Assembly (NCBI GenBank): GCA_963773105.1
Contig: CAVZAA010000005.1
Location: 806,001 to 870,000 of the forward strand
DNA from: Trebonia sp963773105
GTDB lineage: Bacteria > Actinomycetota > Actinomycetes > Streptosporangiales > Streptosporangiaceae
Length of the DNA stretch: 64,000 nucleotides
Reading direction: 5' to 3'
Part shown: piece by piece, positions 44,691 to 54,114 of the stretch
How positions within the stretch are numbered: position 1 is the first letter of the stretch
Layout of the letters: every line of letters begins with the position of its first letter
Made by a program: the position numbers and the translations under genes
The notes under the pieces: generated by a model
Databases searched by the model: none
What the model was told of the DNA's origin: nothing
The model's input: only the letters and a program-made list of their open reading frames with translations

Positions 44691-44994
44691 CGCACGCGGG
44701 TCTGCTGTGGCCGTGGGGTCATGCTCTGACTGCCGGTCCGGGCAGATCGCCGGTGAGCGTTATCACCCCCGGCGGATGAAGCAGGGCTGCGTCGGTCGGC
44801 GTCAGATGGGACAGAACGCGATTGCAGGGCGGACATCACCACGGGCGCGGGGCGAAGACTGAGGCCGCGCCGACCATGCGCGCCATGGTAGCGAAGCCGT
44901 TCGGCTCGTCCAGCCGCCGCTAGTGGTGCAGGAAGGCATTCCCTGGCACGACCCAGCGTGGGCGAGCCGATTATCGGCGGACGGGGGCCCCGAC
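44691..44994. other. Short stretch without a gene
   Basis: About 300 bases with no coding signal that I can support, before the NADH dehydrogenase gene. Confidence 0.35.
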
Positions 44995-46420
44995 ATGAGT
45001 GATCACGACACGCGCGCGCGGGTGGTCATCATCGGCGGCGGTTTCGGGGGCCTGTTCGCAGCCAGGGCGCTGCGCGACGGCCAGTTCTCGGTTACGTTGA
45101 TCGACCGCACCGCCCAGCACGTGTTCCAGCCGCTGCTGTACCAGTGCGCGACTGGCATCCTGTCGGAGGGCCAGATCACCGCGCCGCTGCGCCGCGTGTT
45201 CAGGAAGCACCGCAACCTGGACTGCATCACGGCCGAGGCTGTCGGCGTGGACGCCGACGCGCAGCGCGTCGTCTGCCGGCTGCCGCTCGGCGAGCAGATC
45301 GCCGTCCCCTACGACCACCTCATCGTCGCCGCCGGGGTCCGGCAGTCTTACTTCGGGCACGACGAATTCGCTCGGGTCGCGCCCGGCATGAAAACGATCT
45401 CCGATGCCCTCACGATCAGGCGGCGAGTCTTCGGCGCGTTCGAACTGGCCGAAACCGCCACCGACCCGGTCGCGCGCAGCCGCTGGCTGACCTTTGCTCT
45501 GGTCGGCGCCGGGCCCACCGGCGTGGAGCTCGCCGGCCAGATCCGCGAGCTCGCCACCAAAACGCTCCGCGCCGAATACCGGCACATCAAGCCAGAGGAC
45601 GCCAAAGTCCTGCTCTTCGACGGCGGCTCAGCGCCGCTGGCCGTCTTCGGCCGCAAGCTGTCGCGCAAGGCCGCCGAGTTCACTGCAGTCGCTAGGCGTG
45701 GAAATGCACATGGGCTCGATCGTGACCAGCGTGGACGACAGCGGCCTGGTGGCGCGCGACCACGACGGCAACGAAACCCGCTACGGCGCCGGCACCGTGC
45801 TCTGGACCGCGGGCGTCGAGGCCCCGCCGATTGCCGAGGCGCTGGCCGCCGCGACCGGCGCCGAGCGCGACCGGGCGGGCCGGATCGTCGTGCAAGACGA
45901 TCTCACCATCGCCGGGCACCCGGAGATATCGGTGATCGGCGACATGATGAGCCTGCGCAAGCTCCCCGGCGTTGCCGAAGTGGCCATGCAGTCGGGCCTG
46001 TACGCGGGCCACCGGGTCAGGCGCGAACTGGAGGGCGAGAATCAGGGACACGGCCAGGGCCGGGGCCAGGCCGGGCCTTTCAAGTACCGCGACCTCGGCT
46101 CGGCCGCCTACGTGTCCCGCGGCCGCGCCGTCGTCTCGGCCGGGCCGCTGCGGCTGAGCGGGTTCCCGGGCTGGGTGGTCTGGCTGTTCATCCACATCGC
46201 GTTCCTCACCGGCTACCGCAACCGCGTCGGCGCGGTCTTGACCTGGTCGCTCGCCTTCTCCCGCGACCTCCGCCGCGAACGTGCTTTCACCACCCGCGGC
46301 GTCGGCGTGCTGCAGGACCTCTACCAGCCAGGTGACGGCGCCGGCAGGGCCGCCGGGCCGCAACCGCCGCAGCCGCGCAGCGCCGCCGAATCGCCCGCAC
46401 CCTCCCGGCCGCGTACCTGA
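44995..46420 (+). pseudogene. ndh: Type II NADH dehydrogenase (NDH-2), single frameshift
   Basis: The N-terminal part (MSDHDTRARVVIIGGGFGGL ...) has the FAD GxGxxG, FQPLLYQCATGILSEGQITA, and a second nucleotide site LVGAGPTGVELAGQI. Near 45680 the reading frame changes, and the sequence continues SLGVEMHMGSIVTSVDDSGL, YGAGTVLWTAGVEA and GDMMSLRKLPGVAEVAMQSG. A C-terminal amphipathic/hydrophobic anchor follows (FPGWVVWLFIHIAFLTGYRN). Both halves are excellent NDH-2. One inserted or deleted base, biological or a sequencing error, breaks the gene. The enzyme passes NADH electrons to quinone without pumping protons. Confidence 0.9.
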
Positions 46421-46529
46421 CCATGGGATCGGAAACGGCACCCGGGAGGACTGAACCCGTCCGCCAGCGACCCGCTGCGCGATTCGCCAGCGTTAGCAGC
46501 ACGAACTGCAACCTCACAGGGAGGATGTC

Positions 46530-48170
46530 GTGTCCGACGACTTCGACGTCATAGTGATCGGCACCGGCGCGGGCGGCGGGACTCTCGCGCACACCATTGC
46601 CCGGACCGGCAAGCGGATACTGCTCCTGGAGCGCGGCGACTTCCTCACCAGGGAACTGGGAAACTGGGATCCGGGCCCGGTCTTCGTCGACGGGCGGTAC
46701 ATCTCGACCGATACCTGGTACGACGAGGGCGGCACGCCGTTCCAGCCGCAGGTGCACTACTTCGTCGGCGGCGCCACCAAGATGTACGGGGCGGCCCTGT
46801 ACCGGCTGCGCCCGCAGGACTTCGGCGAACTCAAGCACGTGGACGGGATCTCCCCGGCCTGGCCGCTCAGCTACGCCGACTTCGAGCCGTGGTACACCAA
46901 GGCAGAGTGGCTCTACCAGGTACACGGCAGCCACGGCGAGGACCCCACCGAGGGGCCCTGCTCGCGGCCGTATCCGTGGCCGCCGGTCTCCCACGAGCCG
47001 CGGGTCCAGGACATCTCCGATTCCCTCGCCGCGGTCGGCTACCACCCGTTCCACGCGCCATGCGGGATCCTGCTCGATGAGGCGCACCGGCCCGCCAGCA
47101 CCTGCGTCAGGTGCGCATGGTGCGACGGCTACCCGTGCATGGTCCATGCCAAGGCAGACGCCGAGGTGATCGCCGTCCGGCCGATCCTGGACATGCCGAA
47201 CATCACGCTGCTGCTCAACGCCGAAGTCACCCGCCTGGAGACCGATCCATCCGGCCGCACGGTGACGGGCGTCGTCGTGGACCGTGGCGGAGACGGCAAG
47301 GAGGAGGTCTACCGCGGCGACATCGTCGTTCTGGCCGCCGGCGCCGCGAACACGGCCAAGATCCTGCTCCGGTCCGCATCGGACACCCACCCGGCGGGCC
47401 TGGCGAACGGATCTGACCAGGTCGGCCGGAACTACATGTTCCACAACAGCAAGGCAGTGTCGGGGTTCGGCGAGCAGGTCAACGACACGGTCTTCCAGAA
47501 GACGCTGGGAATTAACGACTTCTACCTGCCCGGCGGCGACCGGCAGTGGCCACTCGGGAACATCCAGATGCTCGGCAAGTCCAACGCCGGGGCGATGAAG
47601 GGCGAGGAACCGCACCTGACCAAACTCGTTCCGCACTGGGGCCTGGAAGAAGCGGCCCGGCACGCGGTCGACTTCTGGCTGACCACCGAGGATCTCCCCC
47701 GGCCCGGCAACCGGGTCACAGTCGCCGCGGACGGGAACATCCGCCTCAGCTACACCCCGAGCAACGACTCCGAGGCAGCCGACCTCTACGCCGAATTCAG
47801 GAAGATCCTCAACCACATCGGGCTGGCCAGGCACCACGTCCTGCACAAGAGCTTCTACATGAGCATGAACATCCCGATCGCAGGCGTCGCCCACCAGGCC
47901 GGCACCTGCCGCTTCGGGACCGATCCGGCGGCATCGGTGCTGGACGTCAACTGCAAAGCGCACGAGGTCGACAACCTCTACATTGCCGACACCAGCTTCT
48001 TCCCGAGCATCGGCGCCGTCAACCCGGCACTGACGGCGATCGCCAACGGCATCCGGGTCGGGGAGCATATCGCAGACCGGCTCGGCGCAAGCATCGCCAC
48101 CGAAGTACGGGCACCTGCCCCCCGAACGGAGCCCGTGATGCCTGGCACGCCAATCACCCGCAACGGCTGA
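46530..48170 (+). CDS. GMC-family flavin oxidoreductase
   Basis: The 546-residue product has the FAD motif VIVIGTGAGGGTLAHTIART and the GMC-type C-terminal NPALTAIANGIRVGEHIADR, plus AGTCRFGTDPAASVLD before it. A Cys cluster CVRCAWCDGYPC (about 190-202) could bind a metal or cluster, as in some gluconate or sugar dehydrogenase relatives. GTG 46530 follows a GGGAGGA site. It probably oxidises an alcohol or sugar. It is close in order and strand to the NDH-2 gene. Confidence 0.9.
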   Translation: MSDDFDVIVIGTGAGGGTLAHTIARTGKRILLLERGDFLTRELGNWDPGPVFVDGRYISTDTWYDEGGTPFQPQVHYFVGGATKMYGAALYRLRPQDFGELKHVDGISPAWPLSYADFEPWYTKAEWLYQVHGSHGEDPTEGPCSRPYPWPPVSHEPRVQDISDSLAAVGYHPFHAPCGILLDEAHRPASTCVRCAWCDGYPCMVHAKADAEVIAVRPILDMPNITLLLNAEVTRLETDPSGRTVTGVVVDRGGDGKEEVYRGDIVVLAAGAANTAKILLRSASDTHPAGLANGSDQVGRNYMFHNSKAVSGFGEQVNDTVFQKTLGINDFYLPGGDRQWPLGNIQMLGKSNAGAMKGEEPHLTKLVPHWGLEEAARHAVDFWLTTEDLPRPGNRVTVAADGNIRLSYTPSNDSEAADLYAEFRKILNHIGLARHHVLHKSFYMSMNIPIAGVAHQAGTCRFGTDPAASVLDVNCKAHEVDNLYIADTSFFPSIGAVNPALTAIANGIRVGEHIADRLGASIATEVRAPAPRTEPVMPGTPITRNG

Positions 48171-48410
48171 CGGCACACCGCGGCAATACGGGACCGGTGC
48201 TGCTGCGGCCGCGCCGAGCCCGCCGAAGGCAAAGGTCAAATTCAGAATTATCCCGAACGGACCCTGGGCTCTGCATTACTGCCCGGATGTCTCTAGAGGG
48301 CTGCGCCGACCCATCCCAGGTCTCTAGGGTCTTTCCGGCGCCGCTGCTATCAGGCTGCGGCTGCCGCCGCGTACTGTGCGGGCATGGCAACGCGACATCG
48401 CCGTCACCGG

Positions 48411-48983
48411 TCAGCGGTGGGGGCGGCCCGGGTCTCCGGGTGCGAGCTTCCGCCACGTTCCCCGCTGGGGGTCGTACTCTTTCCGCTCGAAGAGGTACAT
48501 GTCGTCGCCCAGCAGGATGAGCGAGTAAGGGCTGGGACCGGTGCCGAGGACATGGCCGTGGTTGTGGACGTCGCCCGGCGGGGTCAGCGTCGCCACGTCA
48601 CCGCGTTGCATAGCGCGGTCATCGACGAGCCGTAGTTCAGCCCGCCCGTCTTCATGGCTTACTGCGTCCCACCGCTGATGGGTCTCCACTCCGCGGACCG
48701 GCGCGACCGCAACCCAGCAATGGTGGGAGTGGGTGCAGGCCATCATCCCCTCTGGCCGGTGGAACAGCACCAGGCGAGGACCCCGATCGGGCTTGACCAG
48801 CCACTTGCCCCCGGGCGACCCGGGGGGCATCTCTGCGATCAGTGGGCCGAGGTACTCCTCGTCGGCGGCCAGCTCGACCAAAAGCCGCCCTACCTGGTCC
48901 ATGTCGAGGTCATCGGCGGAACGCAGGTCGTCTAGCTGAGCCAGGAAGTGCCGCAGCGGGCTGGGGTCATCGTCAGCGCTCAT
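48411..48983 (-). CDS. Cysteine-dioxygenase-like cupin protein
   Basis: This 190-residue protein has helical N-terminal ~70 residues, then a cupin barrel. The metal-site motif is CTHSHHCWVAVAPVRG (HxH...) and the second is GDVATLTPPGDVHNHGHVLG. The spacing of three His recalls thiol dioxygenases (CDO/ADO type), but I cannot assign the substrate. It is alone on the minus strand, with a strong inverted repeat just upstream (49000-49020). Confidence 0.65.
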   Translation of the reverse strand: MSADDDPSPLRHFLAQLDDLRSADDLDMDQVGRLLVELAADEEYLGPLIAEMPPGSPGGKWLVKPDRGPRLVLFHRPEGMMACTHSHHCWVAVAPVRGVETHQRWDAVSHEDGRAELRLVDDRAMQRGDVATLTPPGDVHNHGHVLGTGPSPYSLILLGDDMYLFERKEYDPQRGTWRKLAPGDPGRPHR

Positions 48984-48999
48984 CGTCTCACCATAACTC

Positions 49000-49020
49000 A
49001 GAGTGCATTGACGTCACTCT
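49000..49020. promoter_or_regulatory. Inverted repeat with TGACGTCA core upstream of the cupin gene
   Basis: Arms AGAGTG and CACTCT frame CATTGACGT, and the core TGACGTCA is a perfect palindrome. It lies 17-37 bases before the cupin start, so it is a plausible operator for that gene. Confidence 0.4.
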
Positions 49021-49087
49021 ACGTACATCATACTGTCGTGGCGGGCGATCCGCCGCCGTAGCCGGCGGGGAGGTCGCCGCCGCACGG

Positions 49088-49702
49088 CTACTTGAAGATA
49101 TTGACGGCCCTGGCGATGACCAGTCCCAGGATCAGGAGGGAGGCGACCGACTGCACCGTCATGGCCAGTTTGGCCCAGCGGGCCAGCGGCATCACGTCGG
49201 TCGGGCTGAACGCGGTGGCGTCGGTAAAGCCGAGGTAGAGGTAGTCGAAGAATTCAGGGCGCCAGCCCGGCTCAGCTATCCCCGGGTTGAGCTGGGCGGG
49301 GAAGGCGAGGTCGGGGAACCGCGGCGGAGCCAGGAACCGCGATTCAGGGCCGCCTCCGTCCAGCACCCAGTAGACGAAGGCGAACGCGACGATCGTGTAG
49401 AACCAGACCAGGAAGCCGGTCTTGAGCAGGTCCGTCGCCGAGTTCGTCTCCGGGCCGCCTTCGATGAGGTCGACGACCAGCCGCCCGGTGACCCCGGCCG
49501 CGTCGGCGACCAGCACCGCCACCAGCGTCAGGGACAGCGCCCGGCCGGCCGCCGACCGGTGGTCGATGCGACCCCGGTCAACGGCGATGATGGCCGCCAG
49601 CAGCAGCGCCTCCGCCACCGGGATTGACCATGTCGGGCCGAGGCTGAACCTGGCGGGCAGCAGCAGCGGCACGGCCATCGCCACGAGCAGCGTGCAGGCC
49701 AT
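49088..49702 (-). CDS. Membrane protein, ion-channel-like C-terminus
   Basis: This ~204-residue protein has five hydrophobic segments (MACTLLVAMAVPLLLPARF, IPVAEALLLAAIIAV, ALSLTLVAVLVADAAGVTG, FLVWFYTIVAFAFVYWVLDG, LAMTVQSVASLLILGLVIAR). Its end YLYLGFTDATAFSPTDVMPL ... RAVNIF resembles two-helix channel-domain proteins with a pore-like loop. Family DUF1345 is a possible match. It overlaps the preceding gene by about 125 bases in another frame, so the start may be later or a frameshift may exist. Confidence 0.65.
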   Translation of the reverse strand: MACTLLVAMAVPLLLPARFSLGPTWSIPVAEALLLAAIIAVDRGRIDHRSAAGRALSLTLVAVLVADAAGVTGRLVVDLIEGGPETNSATDLLKTGFLVWFYTIVAFAFVYWVLDGGGPESRFLAPPRFPDLAFPAQLNPGIAEPGWRPEFFDYLYLGFTDATAFSPTDVMPLARWAKLAMTVQSVASLLILGLVIARAVNIFK

Positions 49703-50108
49703 CGGCCAGCGCTTCCTCCCCCTCCACCGCCGCAGCGATCCTGGGGACGGCTACGGGACTGCCGGGAGCGCCTTCGCGGCTGTCCGCCCACCAATCGCGG
49801 ACACAGGCCTCGACCTTCGCAGTTGCGGGCGGTCGCTCAGCGGCAGCGTCGGCCTCCGCGATCAGCGCGCGGGCAGCGTCCATCGTCGCCGCTACCTCGC
49901 CGTGGTCGCTGGAGACCGGCACGGTTACCTCAATCCAGGCCTGGTCATGCCGTGCCTGGGCTTGAACGGGCACCTTCGCGGCGAGCGCAAGCTTCTGATA
50001 GCACCCGAGCCACTCCCCGGTGACGGCCCCCGCCAGCGGTACCCGCACCGTCACGTTCTCGTCGGCGGAACGGAGCTCGATGTCCGCCCGGCGATCGATG
50101 TCTGTCAT
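49578..50108 (-). CDS. Hypothetical cytoplasmic protein
   Basis: From ATG 50106-50108 the protein reads MTDIDRRADIELRSADENVT and has a beta-rich N-terminal part (IELRSADENVTVRVPLAGAV). A helix ANMDAARALIAEADA-like region follows, then a low-complexity C-terminus. No family is recognised. Its last ~40 residues overlap the membrane protein gene in another frame and look like shadow sequence, so a frameshift joining the two is possible. Confidence 0.5.
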   Translation of the reverse strand: MTDIDRRADIELRSADENVTVRVPLAGAVTGEWLGCYQKLALAAKVPVQAQARHDQAWIEVTVPVSSDHGEVAATMDAARALIAEADAAAERPPATAKVEACVRDWWADSREGAPGSPVAVPRIAAAVEGEEALADGLHAARGDGRAAAAARQVQPRPDMVNPGGGGAAAGGHHRR

Positions 50109-50560
50109 CGTGACCCGACCTTCCCCCTCTTCCGCCAGGCGAACCGGTCGATCCTATGACCAGCGCGGTTGTCCCCCCGAGCGCGGCAATCGCGACTCCG
50201 GCGGCTGTAGGCGGACCATCTCGCCGCCCCGCAGATGTCGCGAACGCGGTCTGGTACCGCTGACGGCGGCGCTAGCCCGATGATCGGCGCCGTCTTGGCT
50301 CATTTGATGCACGCTACGTCCCTGCGGGAAGAGCCCGAAAGCCCCGCAGGGTGTCAGGTCCCGGGCGCTCGACGGCGTCTGGCCGTCGCCGCAGAACTCA
50401 CTCCTCGGGGGTGATGGCGCCGCGCAGCCCGGTGGTTACGATTCCGCTGTTTGTGCGGGGCAAGACGTTCAGTTGCGGCTTCGAGAGCTCTGGCCAGGGG
50501 CATCGCCCGCATTGAGGGAGCGCCCGGCGAACGCTGAGGAAGAAGGGAAGGTGAGTTTCC
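50109..50560. other. Intergenic region before the molybdopterin fusion gene
   Basis: About 450 bases with no supported gene. It must carry promoters for the divergent neighbours, but no clear hexamers were seen. Confidence 0.35.
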
Positions 50561-52294
50561 TTGACTGACCCCAGCGGCGACAACGGCGACTCCGCGGAAA
50601 GGTCGTTCGCCCGTGAGGCGCTGCTGAGCGAGGAAGGCACTCACCCGCGGATGCGGCTCAGCCAGGTCCACTTCCGGCTGGGCTCGCGCTTCATCTCGGT
50701 GTGGCTGCTGCTGCCGGGGATCTTCGTGCTCGGCGTGGCTTACGTGGCGGTGTTCAAGTGGTTCATCACGACCAGCGCCGCTCAGTCGTTCATCAAGACC
50801 CATCCGTGCGTGCAGGCGACGCCGAGCTTCGCGCCGGGGGTACCGGTCTGGATCATAGTCACGCACCTGCTGAACTTTGTCCTCATGGTGGGGATCATCC
50901 GGGCCGGCTGGCAGATCCTGGCCGATCACCCCCGGCTGTACCTCAAGATGCACTGCTCGCCCGACTCGGAATGGCTGCGGTTCCGCGGCCCGGTCCCCAA
51001 GAACCGGGTGTGGACGGCCAAGGACGACGCGATCACGCTGAGCCCGCTGTTCGGCCTTCCCGGCGGGCGGCACACGATCGGCGTCGCGCGCCACTGGCAC
51101 TTCATCTTCGACATCCTGTTCGTCGTCAACGGGATCGTGTTCATCGTCCTGACGTTCACCACCCAGCAGTACCTCAAGCTCGTCCCGACCCAGTGGTCGA
51201 TCCTGCCCGCGGCCGGCTCGTGCATCGTCCAGTACTCGGCGCTTAACCTGCCCTCCGAGCCGGGCGGCTACTTCCGCTTCGACGCGATACAGCAGCTCAG
51301 CTACTTCGCGGTCGTGTTCGTCGCCGCGCCGCTGGCGATCCTCACCGGCCTGGCCATGTCCCCCGCCCTGGACAACCGGTTCAAGTGGTATCAGCGGATC
51401 TTCGGCAACCGCCAGGTCGCCCGCTCGATGCACTTCACGGCGATGGTCATATTCCTCGTCTTCTACCTCATACACATGACCATGGTCGCCTCCACCGGGT
51501 TCTCCAAGAACCTCAACGCGATCACCTTGGACCGGAACGAGTACAACCTCAACGGCGTCACGCTGACCCTGCTGGCGATCCTGGTCACGATCGGCTTGAA
51601 CGTCTGGGCGGTGCAATTCTCCTGGACGCACACCCGCGTCCTGCAGCGGATCTCCAATATGACCGTCGGACGGGTGATGGACCTGCTGTTCGACCACTAC
51701 GGGCCCCGGGCCGAGTACCGCGAGCGGGACATCAGCCCGTTCTTCTGGCCCAACGGGCTGGTGCCCACCAGCGAGGAATGGACGCGCCTGAAGGACCAGG
51801 GGTTCCGCGACTACCGCGTCCGGGTCCACGGACTGGTCGAGAACCCGGTGGAGCTGTCGCTGCAGGACCTGCGCGAGATGAGCCGCCGCGACCAGATCAC
51901 GATGCACAACTGCATCCAGGGCTGGTCGGCGATCGGCAAGTGGTCGGGACTGCCCTTCGCCACGCTGATCGAGCTGGTCAAACCGTCCCCGGATGCGCAG
52001 TGGGTGATGTTCTACTCCTACGGCGAGGGCGGCGAGGGGGGCCAGTACTACGACTCGCACTCGATCAAGGACCTCCGCCACAACCAGAGCCTGCTCGCCT
52101 ATGGGATGAACGGCGAACCACTGCCCGTGCTGCACGGCGCGCCGCTGCGCCTGCGCGTGGAGAACCAGCTCGGCTTCAAGCAGGTCAAGTGGATCAGGGA
52201 GATCGAGTTCGTCCGTGACTTCGCCGAGCGCGGCGCCGGCCAGGGCGGCTACAACGAGGACCACGAGTTCTACGGCTACCGCGATGAGATCTGA
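50561..52294 (+). CDS. Cytochrome b-like membrane domain fused to molybdopterin oxidoreductase domain
   Basis: The 577-residue product has a helical membrane region (about 45-370, with WLLLPGIFVLGVAYVAVFKW, HFIFDILFVVNGIVFIVLTF and SMHFTAMVIFLVFYLIHMTM). His residues (VARHWHFIFD, RSMHFTAM, FYLIHMT) are placed to bind haem. From about 395 it becomes a sulfite-oxidase-fold domain: RDYRVRVHGLVENPVELSL, then MHNCIQGWSAIGKWSG with the Mo-binding Cys. TTG 50561 follows AAGGTGAG. There is no SoxR or cytochrome c partner nearby. It probably exchanges electrons between a Mo site and the quinone pool. Confidence 0.85.
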   Translation: MTDPSGDNGDSAERSFAREALLSEEGTHPRMRLSQVHFRLGSRFISVWLLLPGIFVLGVAYVAVFKWFITTSAAQSFIKTHPCVQATPSFAPGVPVWIIVTHLLNFVLMVGIIRAGWQILADHPRLYLKMHCSPDSEWLRFRGPVPKNRVWTAKDDAITLSPLFGLPGGRHTIGVARHWHFIFDILFVVNGIVFIVLTFTTQQYLKLVPTQWSILPAAGSCIVQYSALNLPSEPGGYFRFDAIQQLSYFAVVFVAAPLAILTGLAMSPALDNRFKWYQRIFGNRQVARSMHFTAMVIFLVFYLIHMTMVASTGFSKNLNAITLDRNEYNLNGVTLTLLAILVTIGLNVWAVQFSWTHTRVLQRISNMTVGRVMDLLFDHYGPRAEYRERDISPFFWPNGLVPTSEEWTRLKDQGFRDYRVRVHGLVENPVELSLQDLREMSRRDQITMHNCIQGWSAIGKWSGLPFATLIELVKPSPDAQWVMFYSYGEGGEGGQYYDSHSIKDLRHNQSLLAYGMNGEPLPVLHGAPLRLRVENQLGFKQVKWIREIEFVRDFAERGAGQGGYNEDHEFYGYRDEI

Positions 52295-52384
52295 CGCCCG
52301 CGGCGTGTCCGCGCGGGGCCGGCCGAGTGTGACGTGCTTCCGGGGCCGCCGGCGGATCATGATGCAGCGGGAAGGAGAACCGAG

Positions 52385-52576
52385 ATGACCAAGCATCAGG
52401 AGGAAACGGGCCGCGGCACGGTCGACGTGCACAACCGCCTGGACAAGGTTGTGCTGGCTATCACCCGGCACGACGCGGCCGACGCCCGCATAGCGTTGAC
52501 GCCAGCTGACGCCCGTCAAGTCGCGGATTTGCTGCGCGGGGCGGCTGATACCGCCGAGCGCACGCCGCCGAGCTGA
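52385..52576 (+). CDS. Small hypothetical protein
   Basis: The 63-residue product MTKHQEETGRGTVDVHNRLD ... ends AADTAERTPPS and is helical and acidic-basic. ATG 52385 has a strong GGAAGGAG site 8 bases upstream, which supports real translation. It lies between the molybdopterin fusion and a transporter gene on the same strand. Function unknown. Confidence 0.65.
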   Translation: MTKHQEETGRGTVDVHNRLDKVVLAITRHDAADARIALTPADARQVADLLRGAADTAERTPPS

Positions 52577-52593
52577 GAAGAATCCATGTCAAC

Positions 52594-53697
52594 GTGATCG
52601 ACATGAGCCGGACGGTCGTCCGCCAGGAGATCGGGCCCTTCGGCGGTCAGCGCATGAACGGCGAATCACCGCGCGCGGATGCGGTGAACGGGATCCGGGA
52701 TAGCGTGGGGGGACCGTCCCGCATCCGGCAGGTGCTGGATGCGATCCCGCCCGCATCAGGGGCGATCGTCATGGCCTCCGGCATGGTCTCCATCGATCTC
52801 CGCTCCGATCACCAGCCGGCTCTCTCTGCCGTCACGCTATGGTTCGCCGCAGGCGTCTGGCTGCTCTTGGCCGTCATGCTGGGCGTGCGGCTGGCGTACC
52901 AGCGTGACCGTTTCGCGCGCGAGGCCAGCGCCCCCGCCGCGTTCACGGGCGTGGCCGGCACCGCCGTGCTCGGCACCCGCCTGGCCGTAGAGAATTACCA
53001 GGCCGCTGCCGCGGCGCTGCTGGCGGTGTCGGGACTCAGCTGGGCCTTCCTTGCGGCGCCGGTCCTTCGCCACTGGAAGACCCCGACGGCTGGGGTCTCC
53101 TTCGTCCTCGTCGTCGCCACCCAAGGCCTCGCGGTGCTGGGCGCCACCCTGGCGGTCAGCTACCGCGCCGGCTGGCTGGGCGGCGCCGCGGTCGCCGCGC
53201 TGGTTCTCGGGCTCGCCTTCTACGTCTTCACCGCCGCCCGTTTCGACCTGCGCGACCTGGTCACCGGGCACGGCGACCAGTGGGTCGCCGGCGGCGCGCT
53301 CGCCATCTCCGCCCTCGCCGCCGGCCATGTCACCCAAGCCTCGACCGCGCTGGGACAGCTCAGCGGGCAGCACCAGGCCCTCACCACCAGCACGCTGGTG
53401 CTCTGGTGTCTGGCCATGGCGTGGCTCCTCCCGCTGGGCATCGCCGAGACTCTCAGGCCCCGAAGGCTCGGCTACGACGTACGCCGCTGGGCCACTGTCT
53501 TTCCGCTCGGCATGTACGCCGCCAGCAGCTTCACCACCGGCCAGGTCACCGGGATCACCGGGATCACCGACTTCGGCCAGGCGTGGACGTGGGTCGCGTT
53601 CACCGGCTGGCTGCTCGCGCTCGCCGGGCTGGTCCGTCACGGGCTGCCCGTGCTACGTGCTCAGCGCCGCCCGGCCGCTGCGCAGGAGCGGACGTAG
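52594..53697 (+). CDS. TehA/TDT (SLAC1-like) membrane transporter
   Basis: The 367-residue protein has about ten helices, starting IPPASGAIVMASGMVSIDLR and continuing to GQAWTWVAFTGWLLALAGLV. Two features fit the tellurite-resistance/dicarboxylate transporter family: the pattern of short loops with inward hydrophobic faces, and the early PPASGAIVMASG segment. The substrate may be an anion or a weak acid. The GTG or ATG at 52594/52603 is close to the end of the preceding small gene. Confidence 0.8.
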   Translation: MIDMSRTVVRQEIGPFGGQRMNGESPRADAVNGIRDSVGGPSRIRQVLDAIPPASGAIVMASGMVSIDLRSDHQPALSAVTLWFAAGVWLLLAVMLGVRLAYQRDRFAREASAPAAFTGVAGTAVLGTRLAVENYQAAAAALLAVSGLSWAFLAAPVLRHWKTPTAGVSFVLVVATQGLAVLGATLAVSYRAGWLGGAAVAALVLGLAFYVFTAARFDLRDLVTGHGDQWVAGGALAISALAAGHVTQASTALGQLSGQHQALTTSTLVLWCLAMAWLLPLGIAETLRPRRLGYDVRRWATVFPLGMYAASSFTTGQVTGITGITDFGQAWTWVAFTGWLLALAGLVRHGLPVLRAQRRPAAAQERT

Positions 53698-54114
53698 GCC
53701 CCGCAGGCTTGTCGGCACGCTCGCGGCCGCCGGCTCGGACAAATGCTGTTAAATATGCCAATATTACAGTCGCAAATCATAATTCATCAACTGGTTAGTT
53801 TCTTCATAATTCCTCCAATGGTTAATTTCTTCCATGTGCCTTGAGGACCACAAAATGAGGTCATCCCGAACGGGTGATGCCATGGCCCAACGAGCGGTCC
53901 CAGGATTGCTTGTTGGGGAAGTTAGGGGCAGGTGTCACTCCCCTCACAAGGTGGGCCTGGCAGGAATGAGCATTGCCGGAGCCGTTCGCTGCGTGAGGTC
54001 AGCCAGCCAGCACCTGACCCGGTCATGGATCGTGGTGCACCCAGCAGGGTTCGGGCCAAAGCCGGAATCGTCCACCACTCAACTCACGCAACGATTTAAT
54101 GGAAGTACGGGCAA
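53698..54114. other. AT-rich intergenic region with imperfect direct repeats
   Basis: About 417 bases are distinctly AT-richer than the surroundings. CAACTGGTTAGTTTCTTC (53789-53806) and CCAATGGTTAATTTCTTC (53815-53832) are imperfect repeats about 26 bases apart. They may be regulatory, but no protein-coding frame is supported here. Confidence 0.4.

Noticed and set aside
46287..48239. 650-codon minus-strand frame opposite the GMC oxidoreductase
   Set aside because: The GMC gene is complete and motif-rich. The opposite frame has no known domain.
50354..52519. 721-codon minus-strand frame opposite the molybdopterin fusion
   Set aside because: The plus-strand protein has clear domains and a ribosome site. 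The minus-strand frame reads as Arg/Asp/Val-rich shadow.
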